This document shows positions 36,561-46,561 of a stretch of DNA of 60,497 nucleotides, in pieces (within the stretch, counting starts at the first letter, position 1; the number at the start of each line of letters is the position of its first letter). The translations under genes were made by a program, and so were the position numbers. Origin of the DNA: Salinivirgaceae bacterium (GTDB lineage: Bacteria; Bacteroidota; Bacteroidia; Bacteroidales; SZUA-534); contig JAEINW010000005.1 in NCBI GenBank assembly GCA_016342715.1, forward strand, positions 1 to 60,497, read 5' to 3'. The notes beneath the pieces are model-generated. The model worked only from the letters and a program-made list of their open reading frames with translations, was not told the DNA's origin and did no database searches.

Positions 36561-37820
36561 TTATGATCCAAAGTCATCGAAGGCAACCATTTCATCTGGT
36601 ACTCCCATATCGTACAGCATTTTATTAACTGCATCATTCATCATTGGAGGTCCGCATAAGTAGTATTCAATATCTTCAGGTTCTTCATGTTTAGTTAAGT
36701 ATTTATCTAGAATAACCTGATGGATAAATCCAGTAGGTCCTTCCCAATTATCTTCAGGCAATGGTTCTGATAACGCCAAATGCCATTCGAAATTTGGAAA
36801 TTCTGCAGCAAGAGCATCAAATTCTTCCTTATAAAAAACCTCTTTCATAGAGCGAGCTCCATACCAGAAAGTGGCTTTTCTTCCAGTTTTAGCTGTCTTA
36901 AATAAATCGAAAATATGAGAACGCATGGGAGCCATTCCAGCACCACCGCCAATAAACATCATCTCGTTTTGTGTATCTTTAATAAAGAATTCACCATAAG
37001 GTCCTGATACTGTGACTTTATCGCCAGGTTTACGTGAGAAAATGTAAGAAGAACAAATTCCTGAATTTACTTTCATGAAATCATTTTTATTTCTATCCCA
37101 AGGTGGAGTAGCAATACGGATGTTCAACATTACAATGTTTCCTTCAGCTGGATGATTGGCCATAGAATAAGCACGATAAGTTGGTTCTGGGTTTTTCATA
37201 TGTAATTTGAAAATACCCATTTTTTCCCAATCTTCGCGGTATTCGTCTTCAATAATCATGTCCTTAAAGTCAACATTAATTTTAGGAACATCAATTTGAA
37301 TATATCCACCGGATTTAAAATCAAGAGTTTCACCTTCAGGTAGTTTAACAACAAATTCTTTAATAAATGTGGCAACGTTATGGTTTGAAATCACTTCGCA
37401 TTCCCATTTTTTGATGCCCAAAATTTCTTTGTGAACACGCATGTTAATGTTGTCTTTCACTTTTACCTGACAAGCTAAACGCCAATTGTTCTGAGCTTCT
37501 TTTCTGGTAAAGTAACCGGTTTCGGTAGGTAAAATTGACCCTGCACCATCGTCAACCTGACATTTACACATGGCACAAGTACCACCACCGCCACAAGCCG
37601 AGGGTAAAAATATTTTATTTTGACCTAAAGTGCTTAATAGAGTGCTTCCTGGCTCAACTACCATCTCTTTTTCACCATCATTAATACTAATAGTGACTTC
37701 TCCAGAAGGCATTAGTTTCTTTTTTGCATAAAGCAATATGGAAACTAAAAGCAACAGAACTAATAGGAAAATTCCAATACTAGATCCGATAATTAAACCA
37801 CTTGCTGCTAATATTATCAT
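36561..37820 (-). CDS. nqrF: Na+-translocating NADH:quinone reductase subunit F
   Basis: The protein has 419 residues. An N-terminal membrane helix (7-31) precedes a 2Fe-2S ferredoxin domain with Cys76, Cys82, Cys85 and Cys117 (SACGGGGTCAMC and RLACQV). The FAD domain (RAYSMANHP) and NADH domain (GGGAGMAPMRS, LCGPPMMNDAV) follow. It is the NADH entry point of the Na+ pump: NADH to FAD to 2Fe-2S. It is last in nqrABCDEF, 18 bp after nqrE, and followed by a strong terminator. Confidence 0.97.
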   Translation of the reverse strand: MIILAASGLIIGSSIGIFLLVLLLLVSILLYAKKKLMPSGEVTISINDGEKEMVVEPGSTLLSTLGQNKIFLPSACGGGGTCAMCKCQVDDGAGSILPTETGYFTRKEAQNNWRLACQVKVKDNINMRVHKEILGIKKWECEVISNHNVATFIKEFVVKLPEGETLDFKSGGYIQIDVPKINVDFKDMIIEDEYREDWEKMGIFKLHMKNPEPTYRAYSMANHPAEGNIVMLNIRIATPPWDRNKNDFMKVNSGICSSYIFSRKPGDKVTVSGPYGEFFIKDTQNEMMFIGGGAGMAPMRSHIFDLFKTAKTGRKATFWYGARSMKEVFYKEEFDALAAEFPNFEWHLALSEPLPEDNWEGPTGFIHQVILDKYLTKHEEPEDIEYYLCGPPMMNDAVNKMLYDMGVPDEMVAFDDFGS

Positions 37821-37838
37821 AATTAAAATTTTTCTAGG

Positions 37839-38456
37839 TTATAATTTAATACCCATAAAGCTCATGAAAGCGAGTCCCATAAGTCCTGTAATAATAAAGG
37901 TTATTCCGAGTCCACGAAGCGGGGCAGGAATGTCTGAGTATCTTATTTTTTCGCGAATAGCTGCAATACCAATAATTGCAATAAAGAATCCAATTCCAGA
38001 TCCAATACCAAATGTAGTAGCTTCTGCTATTGAATTGTAATCGCGCTCTTGCATAAATAATGAACCACCTAAAATAGCACAGTTTACAGCAATTAAGGGA
38101 AGGAAAATGCCCAGCGATGAATAAAGCGCAGGTGCGAATTTTTCAACTACCATTTCAACCAATTGAACCATGGATGCAATTACTGCAATAAACATAATAA
38201 AGCTTAAGAAACTTAAATCAACTGTTTTAAAATCATCGCTTAACCAGGCTAATGCACCTTCGCGTAATACATAATTGTGCAATAAATAATCCACAGGAAC
38301 GGTAATGCCAAGTACAAATACCACGGCAAGTCCTAATCCAACAGAAGTTTTTACTGTTTTTGAAACAGCAAGATACGAGCACATGCCTAGGAAGTAGGCA
38401 AATACCATGTTGTCAATAAATATTGACTTAACAAATATATTTACTAAATTTTCCAT
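37839..38456 (-). CDS. nqrE: Na+-NQR subunit E
   Basis: The protein has 205 residues with six membrane helices. It aligns in character with NqrE/Rnf[20 protein letters not shown] and the half-channel [17 protein letters not shown]. NqrD and NqrE form the inverted pair of membrane halves that hold an iron centre between conserved Cys (here in GMCSY and NCAIL) and contribute to Na+ passage. It is 8 bp after nqrD. Confidence 0.96.
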   Translation of the reverse strand: MENLVNIFVKSIFIDNMVFAYFLGMCSYLAVSKTVKTSVGLGLAVVFVLGITVPVDYLLHNYVLREGALAWLSDDFKTVDLSFLSFIMFIAVIASMVQLVEMVVEKFAPALYSSLGIFLPLIAVNCAILGGSLFMQERDYNSIAEATTFGIGSGIGFFIAIIGIAAIREKIRYSDIPAPLRGLGITFIITGLMGLAFMSFMGIKL

Positions 38457-38464
38457 AGACCTTA

Positions 38465-39118
38465 TTATTTATCTTCAATTAAATCTCTATTTCTACTTCT
38501 GTGAATCCAGATAATTACACCCACAGTTATTAAGGCCATTGGTGAAAGTACCATCAGGCCATTGTTCTCATAAAATCCACCATTCTTAATATACCAGGCG
38601 TCAGGAATAACTGAAAATCCGAATAGGGATCCACTTCCAAATAATTCACGAAAAAAGGCAACGATCATAAGAATTAAACCATAACCCGCAGCATTCCCAA
38701 TTCCATCAAGAAATGATGGCCAAGGTTTATTTGCTAAGGCAAAAGCTTCTAAACGACCCATGATAATACAGTTGGTAATAATAAGTCCTACAAATACTGA
38801 AAGTTGCTTACTAACGTCGAAAACAAAAGCTTTTAGAACTTGGTCAACAAGGATTACCAATAAGGCAATAATAACAAGCTGTACAATAATTCTAATACGG
38901 TTTGGTATGGTGTTTCTAAGTAAGGATACAATCACATTTGCTAATGCTAGAACGGCCATAACTGAAAGAGCCATTACAAAAGCAGGTTTCATTTTTACGG
39001 TAACAGCAAGAGCTGAGCAAATACCCAATACTTGAACGGTAATCGGATTTTCTTTGCTAAGCGGATTAAAAATCAGCTTGCGGTTTTTTGGTGAAAACAA
39101 AGGTTCTTTTTCACTCAT
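38465..39118 (-). CDS. nqrD: Na+-NQR subunit D
   Basis: The protein has 217 residues with six membrane helices, the sister of Nqr[17 protein letters not shown] and [18 protein letters not shown] carry the Cys positions matching those in NqrE. The gene overlaps neither neighbour: 2 bp from nqrC and 8 bp from nqrE. Assignment to Nqr rather than Rnf rests on the complete nqrABCDEF order. Confidence 0.96.
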   Translation of the reverse strand: MSEKEPLFSPKNRKLIFNPLSKENPITVQVLGICSALAVTVKMKPAFVMALSVMAVLALANVIVSLLRNTIPNRIRIIVQLVIIALLVILVDQVLKAFVFDVSKQLSVFVGLIITNCIIMGRLEAFALANKPWPSFLDGIGNAAGYGLILMIVAFFRELFGSGSLFGFSVIPDAWYIKNGGFYENNGLMVLSPMALITVGVIIWIHRSRNRDLIEDK

Positions 39119-39120
39119 AA

Positions 39121-39843
39121 CTAATTGTTTTGATTTTTTAAGAAATTCTCATAAGTCGCTAGGCAATCGCTGATCATTTTAGTTACTCCATCACTGGTAA
39201 TTGTTCCTCCAGAAATGGCATCTACAGCATGTAAATCGTTTGGTGCAGCCCCACCTTTGGTAACTTTAATGGATACTAATTTGCCCTGTTCGTTGAATAT
39301 TTTCTTTCCAACAAATGGGTTTGAAAACCAGGTCTGATTAATTTCAGCCCCTAAGCCAGGAGTTTCACCCTTATGGTCGAAGTTTGCTCCGTAAATAGTA
39401 TTCATATCATCTTCAAGAGCTATGAATCCCCAAATTGGTCCCCACAGTCCTTTGCCGCGTATGGGTAAAATATATTTTATCGATCCATCATTTTCTTTAC
39501 ATTCAAAAACGGGAAGCTTTTGGTTTTCAACAGCTTTTGCTTGTTCTTTATGTAAATTTACTATAAATGCGTCTCCTTCAATGCGTTCGCCTTTTGAGTT
39601 TACAATATAACTATTGGTTATATATTTTTTGTATTCCGTTTCAACGTAAACTGTTTTATCGGGAGCACTTGCTGCGTCTAAGCCTTTTTTAACAGATAGC
39701 AGAATATTAGATTTTTTTTCAATCTCAATATTTCTATCCTGAAAAGGTTTTAGAACGATTGATGCGCTTGATAAAATAGTTGCAGCAACAATTACCATTA
39801 TGGCTGCATATATAAATGTGTAACTATTTCCCTGTGTATTCAT
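39121..39843 (-). CDS. nqrC: Na+-NQR subunit C
   Basis: The protein has 240 residues with one N-terminal membrane helix (about 10-32) and a periplasmic FMN-binding domain. The covalent flavin site is DAISGGT with FMN expected on Thr214; Gly replaces the more usual Ala in SGAT. ApbE encoded 3 kb away should attach it. Other conserved parts are [11 protein letters not shown] and TPGLGAEI. It is 3 bp after nqrB. Confidence 0.96.
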   Translation of the reverse strand: MNTQGNSYTFIYAAIMVIVAATILSSASIVLKPFQDRNIEIEKKSNILLSVKKGLDAASAPDKTVYVETEYKKYITNSYIVNSKGERIEGDAFIVNLHKEQAKAVENQKLPVFECKENDGSIKYILPIRGKGLWGPIWGFIALEDDMNTIYGANFDHKGETPGLGAEINQTWFSNPFVGKKIFNEQGKLVSIKVTKGGAAPNDLHAVDAISGGTITSDGVTKMISDCLATYENFLKNQNN

Positions 39844-39846
39844 ATT

Positions 39847-40995
39847 TTAAGCTTTTACAGATGCGCGTTTAAGTCTTCGTTTAATATTTGCCTGAACCAC
39901 GTAATGATCAATTAGTGGGGCAAATACATTCATAAGTAAAATGGCAAGCATCATACCTTCAGGATAAGCTGGGTTTAGAACTCTGATTAGCACAGCAATA
40001 AATCCAATTAAAAATCCATAAATGTATTTTCCTTTGCTTGTTTGAGCTGCAGAAACCGGATCGGTTGCCATAAAAACAGCACCAAATGCAAAACCACCCA
40101 TTATTAAGTGATAATATCCTGGTAATTGCATAAATGCATTATCGGCAGGAGCAAGGGCATTAAAAATGTAAGCCATAACCAAAGCACCAACCACTGTTGA
40201 AGCCATAATTTTCCAGCTTCCAACCCCAGTGTAAATAAGAATAAATGCACCTATTAATATGGCTATGGTTGAGGTCTCTCCAATGGAGCCGGGTATATTT
40301 CCCATAAACATTTCCATAACGCTGGGAAGGTTTGCTGTATGTCCGGCAGCTGCTTCGGCCAGTGGAGTTGCACCTGAAAAACCATCGGCTTTTTCAGCAA
40401 TCCAAACCGCATCGCCACTCATGTGCGACGGATAGGCAAAGAATAAAAATGCACGAGCTGTTAATGCCGGATTCATAATATTCATTCCTGCGCCTCCAAA
40501 TGCTTCAACACCAATAATTACTGCAAAAGCAGTTGCAACAGCAACCATCCATAAAGGAACACCAACCGGAACGATAAGTGGAATAAGCATTCCTGTTACA
40601 AAGAATCCTTCTTTTACTTCATGTCCACGCATTTGGGCAATAATAATTTCAATACCCAGCCCAACACCATAGGATACCACAATAATTGGAAGAATTTTTA
40701 GGAATCCGTACCAAAAGGCAGTCATTATATCAACAGACTCACCCAAGGATAAAAAATGTTGAACACCTGTATTCCACATGCCAAAAAGCAAGGCAGGAAT
40801 CATGGCAATAACAACAATCATCATTAATCGTTTGGAGTCTTTGCTGTCACGAATGTGAACGCCTGATTTTGTGGTTGTGTTCGGAACAAAAAACAAGGTT
40901 TCAATGGCATCAAACATTGAACGAAACGCTTGCAATTTTCCACCTTTTTCAAAACTAGGCTTTATCTTGTCAAATTGTTTTCTTATTAATTTCAT
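39847..40995 (-). CDS. nqrB: Na+-NQR subunit B
   Basis: The protein has 382 residues with about ten membrane helices. The covalent FMN motif is DGFSGAT, modified Thr210. GAGMNIMNPALTARAFLFF and MATDPVSAAQT are typical of NqrB/RnfD. NqrB is the main Na+-translocating subunit and binds quinone or riboflavin near its N-terminus. It is 6 bp after nqrA. Confidence 0.97.
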   Translation of the reverse strand: MKLIRKQFDKIKPSFEKGGKLQAFRSMFDAIETLFFVPNTTTKSGVHIRDSKDSKRLMMIVVIAMIPALLFGMWNTGVQHFLSLGESVDIMTAFWYGFLKILPIIVVSYGVGLGIEIIIAQMRGHEVKEGFFVTGMLIPLIVPVGVPLWMVAVATAFAVIIGVEAFGGAGMNIMNPALTARAFLFFAYPSHMSGDAVWIAEKADGFSGATPLAEAAAGHTANLPSVMEMFMGNIPGSIGETSTIAILIGAFILIYTGVGSWKIMASTVVGALVMAYIFNALAPADNAFMQLPGYYHLIMGGFAFGAVFMATDPVSAAQTSKGKYIYGFLIGFIAVLIRVLNPAYPEGMMLAILLMNVFAPLIDHYVVQANIKRRLKRASVKA

Positions 40996-41001
40996 AGTTA
41001 T

Positions 41002-42360
41002 CTAGCTTGTTTCTTTAATCATTAAATCAAAGCCTTTTCTCAATGTCTCTTGAACCGGAATTTTTGAAGTACACACAAATTCGCAAAGTGCGAAATCGTC
41101 CTCGCCTACTTCGTAAATTCCCAATGCTTCCATTTGGTCAATGTCTTCAATCATTACCGATTTTAACAAGTGAACCGGGAGTATATCCATAGGTAATACT
41201 TTATCATATTCCTCAGTGAAAACAAATGGACGTTTCCCTCCGTGAAGGTTTGCGTTCATTTTGAATTCTTTTCCTGGCATGAGCCATGAGAAAAATGATC
41301 GTGAAACACTGAATTTTTTAAGTCCCGGTAAAATCCATCCTAAAAATTCATAATCATCACCTTCAGGAATAACGCTTACCTGATTGTGATAAAAGCCTAA
41401 GAAACCATCACTTACAATTTGGATTCCGCTAAGCACATTACCACTTATGTAGCGCAAGTTTTCAGAAGAATTTATATTGTCTCTCAACATATACTCAATG
41501 CTCACCCCAACTTTTGCTTTGTAATATTGGGGTTTTTTAATCTCTGATCCCGTTAAAGCAATAATTTTCGAGGCATCAAAAATACCATGATTGAATAGTC
41601 GTCCAATAATTAAAATATCCTGAGGATTAATGTGCCAAACAATTTCTCCTTTGTTTATTGGATCGATGTGATGAATTTGAATGCCTACATTTCCTGCCGG
41701 ATGTGGGCCGGTAATTGTATTTAACTCAACGCCCTTAATGGCTGAAAAAACTTTGTTGGTTCGATAGGCTCCATTAACTGTTAAGTGAATAGGTCCTTCG
41801 GTCAATTTCTTCAAAGCATCAATCCCTGTTTGAAAATCTTTTTCCTGTCCATTTAAAATGAAGTCGTAATCGGGAGCCAGTGGTGAGCTATCAAAAGCTG
41901 AAACAAAAATAGCCTTTGGCATATCTTCTGGATTTGCAATTACATCGTAGGGACGTTGGCGAATAAATGGCCAAATACCCGATTCGAGTAATAGTTCAAT
42001 TACTTTTTCACGCGATAATTCATTTAAATTACCCGTTTCAAACTTTAGGTATTGCTGATTTGCTTCAGGTTCAATAACAAACTCTAAAATTTTCCGGCGC
42101 TCACCTCTAATAATACTTTTTAATGTACCACTCACAGGTGACGAAAGCTTAATCGAAGGTTTATTCTTATTGAAAAAAATTGCCTCACCGGCTTTTACTT
42201 TATCTCCTTCTTTAAAAAGAGATTTTGGCGTAAACGACGGAAAATCCGTTGGTCGGAGTGCAAATAAACTGCCTTCGTACTGGCTTTTGTTTAAAAACTT
42301 TTCGGCTTTCCCCTTTATAGGAATGTTTAGCCCCTTTCTAATTTTTATTTTATGCGGCAT
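41002..42360 (-). CDS. nqrA: Na+-NQR subunit A
   Basis: The protein has 452 residues, the usual length. The N-terminal HKIRKGLNIPIKGKA start, an early barrel-sandwich segment (SPVSGTLKSIIRGERR), and GPHPAGNVGIQIHHIDP are NqrA marks. It is the peripheral cytoplasmic subunit associated with quinone reduction. It is first in the operon, preceded by a TATCTTTG -7 box 31 bp from the ATG. Confidence 0.97.
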   Translation of the reverse strand: MPHKIKIRKGLNIPIKGKAEKFLNKSQYEGSLFALRPTDFPSFTPKSLFKEGDKVKAGEAIFFNKNKPSIKLSSPVSGTLKSIIRGERRKILEFVIEPEANQQYLKFETGNLNELSREKVIELLLESGIWPFIRQRPYDVIANPEDMPKAIFVSAFDSSPLAPDYDFILNGQEKDFQTGIDALKKLTEGPIHLTVNGAYRTNKVFSAIKGVELNTITGPHPAGNVGIQIHHIDPINKGEIVWHINPQDILIIGRLFNHGIFDASKIIALTGSEIKKPQYYKAKVGVSIEYMLRDNINSSENLRYISGNVLSGIQIVSDGFLGFYHNQVSVIPEGDDYEFLGWILPGLKKFSVSRSFFSWLMPGKEFKMNANLHGGKRPFVFTEEYDKVLPMDILPVHLLKSVMIEDIDQMEALGIYEVGEDDFALCEFVCTSKIPVQETLRKGFDLMIKETS

Positions 42361-42390
42361 ATTGCGATTATATGTTTAATAAAATCGATA

Positions 42391-42398
42391 CAAAGATA
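42391..42398 (-). promoter_or_regulatory. -7 promoter box for the nqr operon
   Basis: The minus strand reads TATCTTTG, matching TAnnTTTG, with a TTTC about 19 bp further upstream as a near-match to the -33 TTTG. The implied leader is about 25 nt. Confidence 0.6.
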
Positions 42399-42654
42399 AT
42401 TAATTTACTAGTTTATGAAATGGTAAAAGGTGGTCATAAGTCAATATTTGTATATGACATGTGTCAAGTTTTGTGTTGTTATGATTGCTTGAAGTGTTTG
42501 TTTGAATGTTCATTTACTTGTAAATTATTGATAATTATTTAGCTATGTAATTTGTATATGTTCAAGTGTTATTTTTGTCATCAATATTAATGTACAATAG
42601 CAAGTGCTATATTGTTTATTCAAATGTTGTAAAAATCGTTTTAAGCGAATTCAA

Positions 42655-42837
42655 AACTAAAAGCGGAATCTTGAATTCCACAATGTGGGTTCATATTATT
42701 ACTCTCCCGAGATTCTCGGGATCGTGAGAATAGTTCGCTTTGCTCATGATAAAAGTTCCACGCAGCTTGCTGCGAGAAAATAAAAGTTCTACTATTTTGA
42801 TACCTCGTCTGCTTGCAGCGAGGTAGTTCTTTTTTTT
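42655..42837 (+). repeat. Cluster of hairpins ending in a terminator-like stem, ahead of the T9SS plug gene
   Basis: Four GC-rich stems lie in an otherwise AT-rich 500-bp gap: CCACA/TGTGG near 42678, CCCGAG/CTCGGG at 42706-42720, CGCAG/CTGCG at 42761-42774, and TACCTCG/CGAGGTA at 42801-42825 with an inner TGC/GCA. The last is followed by eight T on the plus strand. A TATTTTTG box lies at 42570. The minus ORF across this region has no coding character. The 42734 motif TTCGCTTTGCTCATGA resembles the REP inserted in the RAYT at 57827. Confidence 0.55.
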
Positions 42838-42931
42838 CATTCTGAATTAAAAATATATTACTTATCATTTGAAGATGGTTTTATATATTGCACAATATTT
42901 GTTAATTAAAATCGATAAAAAACTATTACAA

Positions 42932-44233
42932 ATGACCGGGGTAAAATACAAATTATTGATGATTCTTTTAAGTTGTTTTATATTTCAATTTAACCAGTAT
43001 TTATATAGTCAAGGAGTTGATGTAAATTCGAAATATGAAACAAGTATATCAACAACTCATATAAAAACATTGCGTGCATATGTTCAAGGTAATGAGTTAT
43101 CTTATCCTGCCATTGAATTAAATAGCAAGCAAAAAATTCAAATTGAATTCGATGATCTGTCACTTGATTCAAAGGATTACTATTACCAAATAATCCATTG
43201 CAATAACGATTGGACCAGCTCTGAACTTTTTTCCGATGAGTTTATGGATGGATTTAATGAAAATAGTGTAAATAATTATGAATTCTCAATAAATACAACA
43301 GTTCCTTATATTCATTATAATGTTGTTTTACCCAATAATGATGTTGAATTTCTTGTATCGGGGAATTACGTATTTAGAGTAATTGAAGGAGAAAATCGCG
43401 ACAGCACAATTCTTACTGCTCGATTTTCAATATATGAACCCATAGTTAATATTCAAACTGAAATAATTCGTCCTTTAGGAAGTGAATTTCAGAACACTGG
43501 GCAAGAAATTAGGCTAAAAATAAACCATGCTGAACTTTCAATTAGTCATCCCTTTAATGACGTAAAAGTTTACATTTCTCAAAATAATCGACCTGATAGA
43601 GTTTTGAAAGACATTAAACCAGTTTTTGTACAAAACGATGAATTGGTTTATAATTTTTCAGGTGAAAATACTTTTTTGTCGGGGAATGAATTTAGAATTA
43701 TTGACTTTAATAACCAGCATAAATTGGGTTTAAATATTAACGATGTGCAATTTTACGATTCAATTTATCATGTGCAAGTTCGCTTAGATGAAAGGAGAAG
43801 CTCAAAACGCTATTTGTTTTTTGAGGATATGAATGGCAAATACATTATAAATGTTGAAGATGGCTATGACCCACAAATTTTTGGCGACTACGCTAATGTT
43901 TATTTTTCAGTTCCAATGGAGGAGCCTTTTTTTGACGGAGCTGTATACATTTATGGAGCACTAAATAATTGGAAATGTAATTATGACAGCAGAATGGAGT
44001 ATAATTTTGATAAAAAAATGTATGAAGGTAAACTGCTTTTAAAACAAGGATACTATAATTACACCTATGCTTTTGTTAATAATTATGACTTTACTATTGA
44101 TGAAAGTGTTCTTGAAGGAAGCCATTATCAAACCGAAAACGATTATGTTATTTATGTGTACCATCGTGATTTTGCTCAAAAGTTTGATCGTTTGGTTGGA
44201 TACAAAGTAGTAAATTCCCTGCATGCTGAATAA
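42932..44233 (+). CDS. Type IX secretion system plug protein (DUF5103)
   Basis: The ORF opens at a TTG at 42869, but the ATG at 42932 gives a proper signal peptide (LLMILLSCFIFQF...YSQG); 433 residues. IKTLRAYVQGNELSYPAIEL, YYQIIHCNNDWTSSELFSDEFMDGF and NYVFRV are characteristic of DUF5103, whose Flavobacterium member plugs the SprA translocon on its periplasmic side. A C-terminal domain (FFDGAVYIYGALNNW) looks like a carbohydrate-binding-type beta-sandwich. It agrees with the T9SS cargo at 14830. Confidence 0.87.
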   Translation: MTGVKYKLLMILLSCFIFQFNQYLYSQGVDVNSKYETSISTTHIKTLRAYVQGNELSYPAIELNSKQKIQIEFDDLSLDSKDYYYQIIHCNNDWTSSELFSDEFMDGFNENSVNNYEFSINTTVPYIHYNVVLPNNDVEFLVSGNYVFRVIEGENRDSTILTARFSIYEPIVNIQTEIIRPLGSEFQNTGQEIRLKINHAELSISHPFNDVKVYISQNNRPDRVLKDIKPVFVQNDELVYNFSGENTFLSGNEFRIIDFNNQHKLGLNINDVQFYDSIYHVQVRLDERRSSKRYLFFEDMNGKYIINVEDGYDPQIFGDYANVYFSVPMEEPFFDGAVYIYGALNNWKCNYDSRMEYNFDKKMYEGKLLLKQGYYNYTYAFVNNYDFTIDESVLEGSHYQTENDYVIYVYHRDFAQKFDRLVGYKVVNSLHAE

Positions 44234-44259
44234 TTCCTTTTTGTTTCAATTAGTATTTA

Positions 44260-44267
44260 TACCTTTG
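44260..44267 (+). promoter_or_regulatory. -7 promoter box upstream of B12 riboswitch 1
   Basis: TACCTTTG matches TAnnTTTG. Transcription would begin a few bases later, just ahead of the riboswitch P1 region. Confidence 0.5.
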
Positions 44268-44440
44268 TAGCTCTTGGTGGAATTCCTTTTTATATGGGAA
44301 TCCTTAATATGGGAATCCGGTTAAAATCCGGAGCTGTACCCGCAGCTGTAAGCCTTTAAATGCTTATTATTAAAGCCACTTTCTAAATAATTAGGAGGGA
44401 AGGTAAAATAAGTAAGGTGAGCCAGAAGACCTGCCATAAA
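44268..44440 (+). promoter_or_regulatory. Cobalamin riboswitch 1, upstream of btuF
   Basis: The B12 aptamer core is clear: GGGAATCCGGTTAAAATCC, GGAGCTGTACCCGCAGCTG, then the B12 box AGCCAGAAGACCTGCC at 44420-44435. The 12-nt ATATGGGAATCC occurs twice in a row (44292 and 44307), as if the 5' arm were duplicated. The switch should lower btuFCD expression when B12 is plentiful. Confidence 0.95.
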
Positions 44441-44526
44441 ACTTAATTATTACAAACTTCGGGATAAAGTTTGGGAAGACATTCCTTTCCTTTTTACCGC
44501 CAAATCAGAACAAAAAAATTGTGATT

Positions 44527-45387
44527 ATGACACAAAAACTTAAAATTGACTTGAGTAGAGTTTTGTTTTTCTTGATTTTGCCCGCATTGTTTTTTACTTC
44601 GTGCAAGAATATAAAAACAGAATCAAAAACAGAATTTTCAGGCTTGCGAATAATTTCATTAGCTCCATCAATTACTAAAGAATTAATTTATTTGGGTGTT
44701 GAGGAAAATATTGTTGGGGCTACTAATTATTGCGATATTTCAAAAGACTCACCAGATCTTGTAGTAGGATCGGCCATTGATATTAATATTGAGAAAATAC
44801 TTTTATTAAAACCCGATGTGGTGTTTGCAAGTACTTTAACCAAACCATCAAATATTGAGACCTTAAAGGAAAATGGCTTGCAGGTTTATCAATTGGGCAA
44901 AATGAGTTCCTTTAAAAATATTTGTGATGAATTTTTGGCCATTGGGAAGTTGGTTGAAAAGGAGAAAGTAGCCATATCGATAATTAAAAAAGCGAATCAA
45001 ACCATTGATAGTTTAAAATTAAGTATTCAGCACAGAGATAAACAATCGGTATTCTTTCAGATTGGTGCAAAGCCTTTATTTGCAGTAATTCCTAACACTT
45101 ATATGGAAGATTTGATTATTTATGCCAATTGTGAAAATATTTTATTTGATTTGGAACATGGAACTGTAACTCGTGAAAGTGTTTTGAAAAGAAATCCGGA
45201 TGTTATTTTTGTTGCAACTATGGGAATTGTTGGTGAAGAAGAAAAGAATATTTGGGAAAGCTATGGTGATATTAATGCTGCTAGAAATAACAAGGTATTT
45301 ATTATCGATTCTAATACTGCTTGCACTCCATCGGTTATTGCATTTACCGAAACATTAACCCAAATGGTTCATTATATTTATAATTAA
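44527..45387 (+). CDS. btuF: Cobalamin ABC transporter substrate-binding lipoprotein
   Basis: The start was moved from the GTG at 44521 to the ATG at 44527; 286 residues. Lipobox LFFTSC anchors it. It is a type III (BtuF/FhuD-like) binding protein: RIISLAPSITKELIYLGV, GATNYCDIS, and LLKPDVVFA joined by a long helix. Position after a B12 riboswitch and before a BtuC/BtuD pair makes cobalamin the likely ligand. A 161-bp gap without visible signal separates it from btuC. Confidence 0.9.
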   Translation: MTQKLKIDLSRVLFFLILPALFFTSCKNIKTESKTEFSGLRIISLAPSITKELIYLGVEENIVGATNYCDISKDSPDLVVGSAIDINIEKILLLKPDVVFASTLTKPSNIETLKENGLQVYQLGKMSSFKNICDEFLAIGKLVEKEKVAISIIKKANQTIDSLKLSIQHRDKQSVFFQIGAKPLFAVIPNTYMEDLIIYANCENILFDLEHGTVTRESVLKRNPDVIFVATMGIVGEEEKNIWESYGDINAARNNKVFIIDSNTACTPSVIAFTETLTQMVHYIYN

Positions 45388-45548
45388 AGGAGAATAATTG
45401 AATATTAAAAACAGATGAAACCTTCATGCACCATTTGTTTATAAAAGGAGATAAATTAATCATGGAGTTGCACGAATTTGAAATAGGAAAGTAAAATTTT
45501 GTATTATTATTTTTTTGAAAAACAAACATATAACTAATTTGCATTTTA

Positions 45549-46550
45549 GTGAAAGGAAAATATTTTAAATGGGTTTATTACATTATAATACTTTTTGTAT
45601 TATTAATTCTTAGTGCCTGGATATCGGTGTCGTTTGGCGAAATTGATTTTTCGCTTATTGAATTGTTTCAAATTATGAAAAGCAAAACTGGCATTGAATA
45701 CACCATTTTAAACAATATTCGAATTCCCAGAATTCTTTTGGGACTAGCCGTAGGGGGAGCTTTAAGCCTTTCGGGAGTTATTTTGCAAGGGATTTACCGA
45801 AATCCTTTGGTAGAGCCTTATACTATGGGGATATCAGGTGGAGCAGCTTTGGGAGTTGCATTGGCAATTGTTTTTCAATTGTCATCGGTTTTCGGAAGCT
45901 TTTTTTTACCTGTTTCAGGTTTTATTGGTGCAGCCATTACCATTTTTCTGGTTTACTTTTTATCCATACGGAACAATCATTTAAACATTAATAAAATGCT
46001 ATTGATTGGTGTTATGGTAAGTTTTATTGCATCATCGGCAGTAATGTTTTTAATGTCAACTACTAGCACCGAGAATGTGCATAGTATTGTATTTTGGATA
46101 ATGGGATCGCTCGACACAAGCAATCAATTTTTAATTCGAATTGTCACCATATCATCTATATCAGGTTTAGTATTGACATATTTATTTGCTAATCAATTAA
46201 ACGCATTGCGTTTGGGTGAATCAAAGGCTAAACATTTAGGTGTAAATACTAATTTAACCATTCGGGTTTTATTTATTGTGGCATCGTTGCTTACAGGTAT
46301 TAGTGTTTCGGTTGTTGGTGTTATTGGCTTTGTGGGTTTAATAGTGCCTCATATGCTACGAATGGTTTTTGGTACCGACTATAGAATATTGCTAATTACA
46401 TCGTTCTTGGGAGGGGGAATCTTCATCATTTTATGCGATTTGGTCTCACGAACAATTATTTCGCCCAACGAATTGCCAATTGGTGTAATAACAGGAATGA
46501 TAGGTGGAGTAATCTTTATTTTTGCGCTTAGTAAATCAAAAATTAATTAA
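45549..46550 (+). CDS. btuC: Cobalamin ABC transporter permease (FecCD family)
   Basis: The protein has 333 residues with about ten helices; the start is GTG. IRIPRILLGLAVGGALSLSGVILQG and GVIGFVGLIVPHMLRMVFGTDYR (the ATPase-coupling loop) are FecCD/BtuC signatures. The family also transports haem and siderophores; the riboswitch context points to B12. It is 11 bp before the ATPase gene. Confidence 0.92.
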   Translation: MKGKYFKWVYYIIILFVLLILSAWISVSFGEIDFSLIELFQIMKSKTGIEYTILNNIRIPRILLGLAVGGALSLSGVILQGIYRNPLVEPYTMGISGGAALGVALAIVFQLSSVFGSFFLPVSGFIGAAITIFLVYFLSIRNNHLNINKMLLIGVMVSFIASSAVMFLMSTTSTENVHSIVFWIMGSLDTSNQFLIRIVTISSISGLVLTYLFANQLNALRLGESKAKHLGVNTNLTIRVLFIVASLLTGISVSVVGVIGFVGLIVPHMLRMVFGTDYRILLITSFLGGGIFIILCDLVSRTIISPNELPIGVITGMIGGVIFIFALSKSKIN

Positions 46551-46561
46551 AGAAAATTGAA

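Noticed and set aside
42641-42868. 75-codon minus-strand ORF
   Set aside because: It spans the hairpin cluster and is an artefact of repeat sequence.
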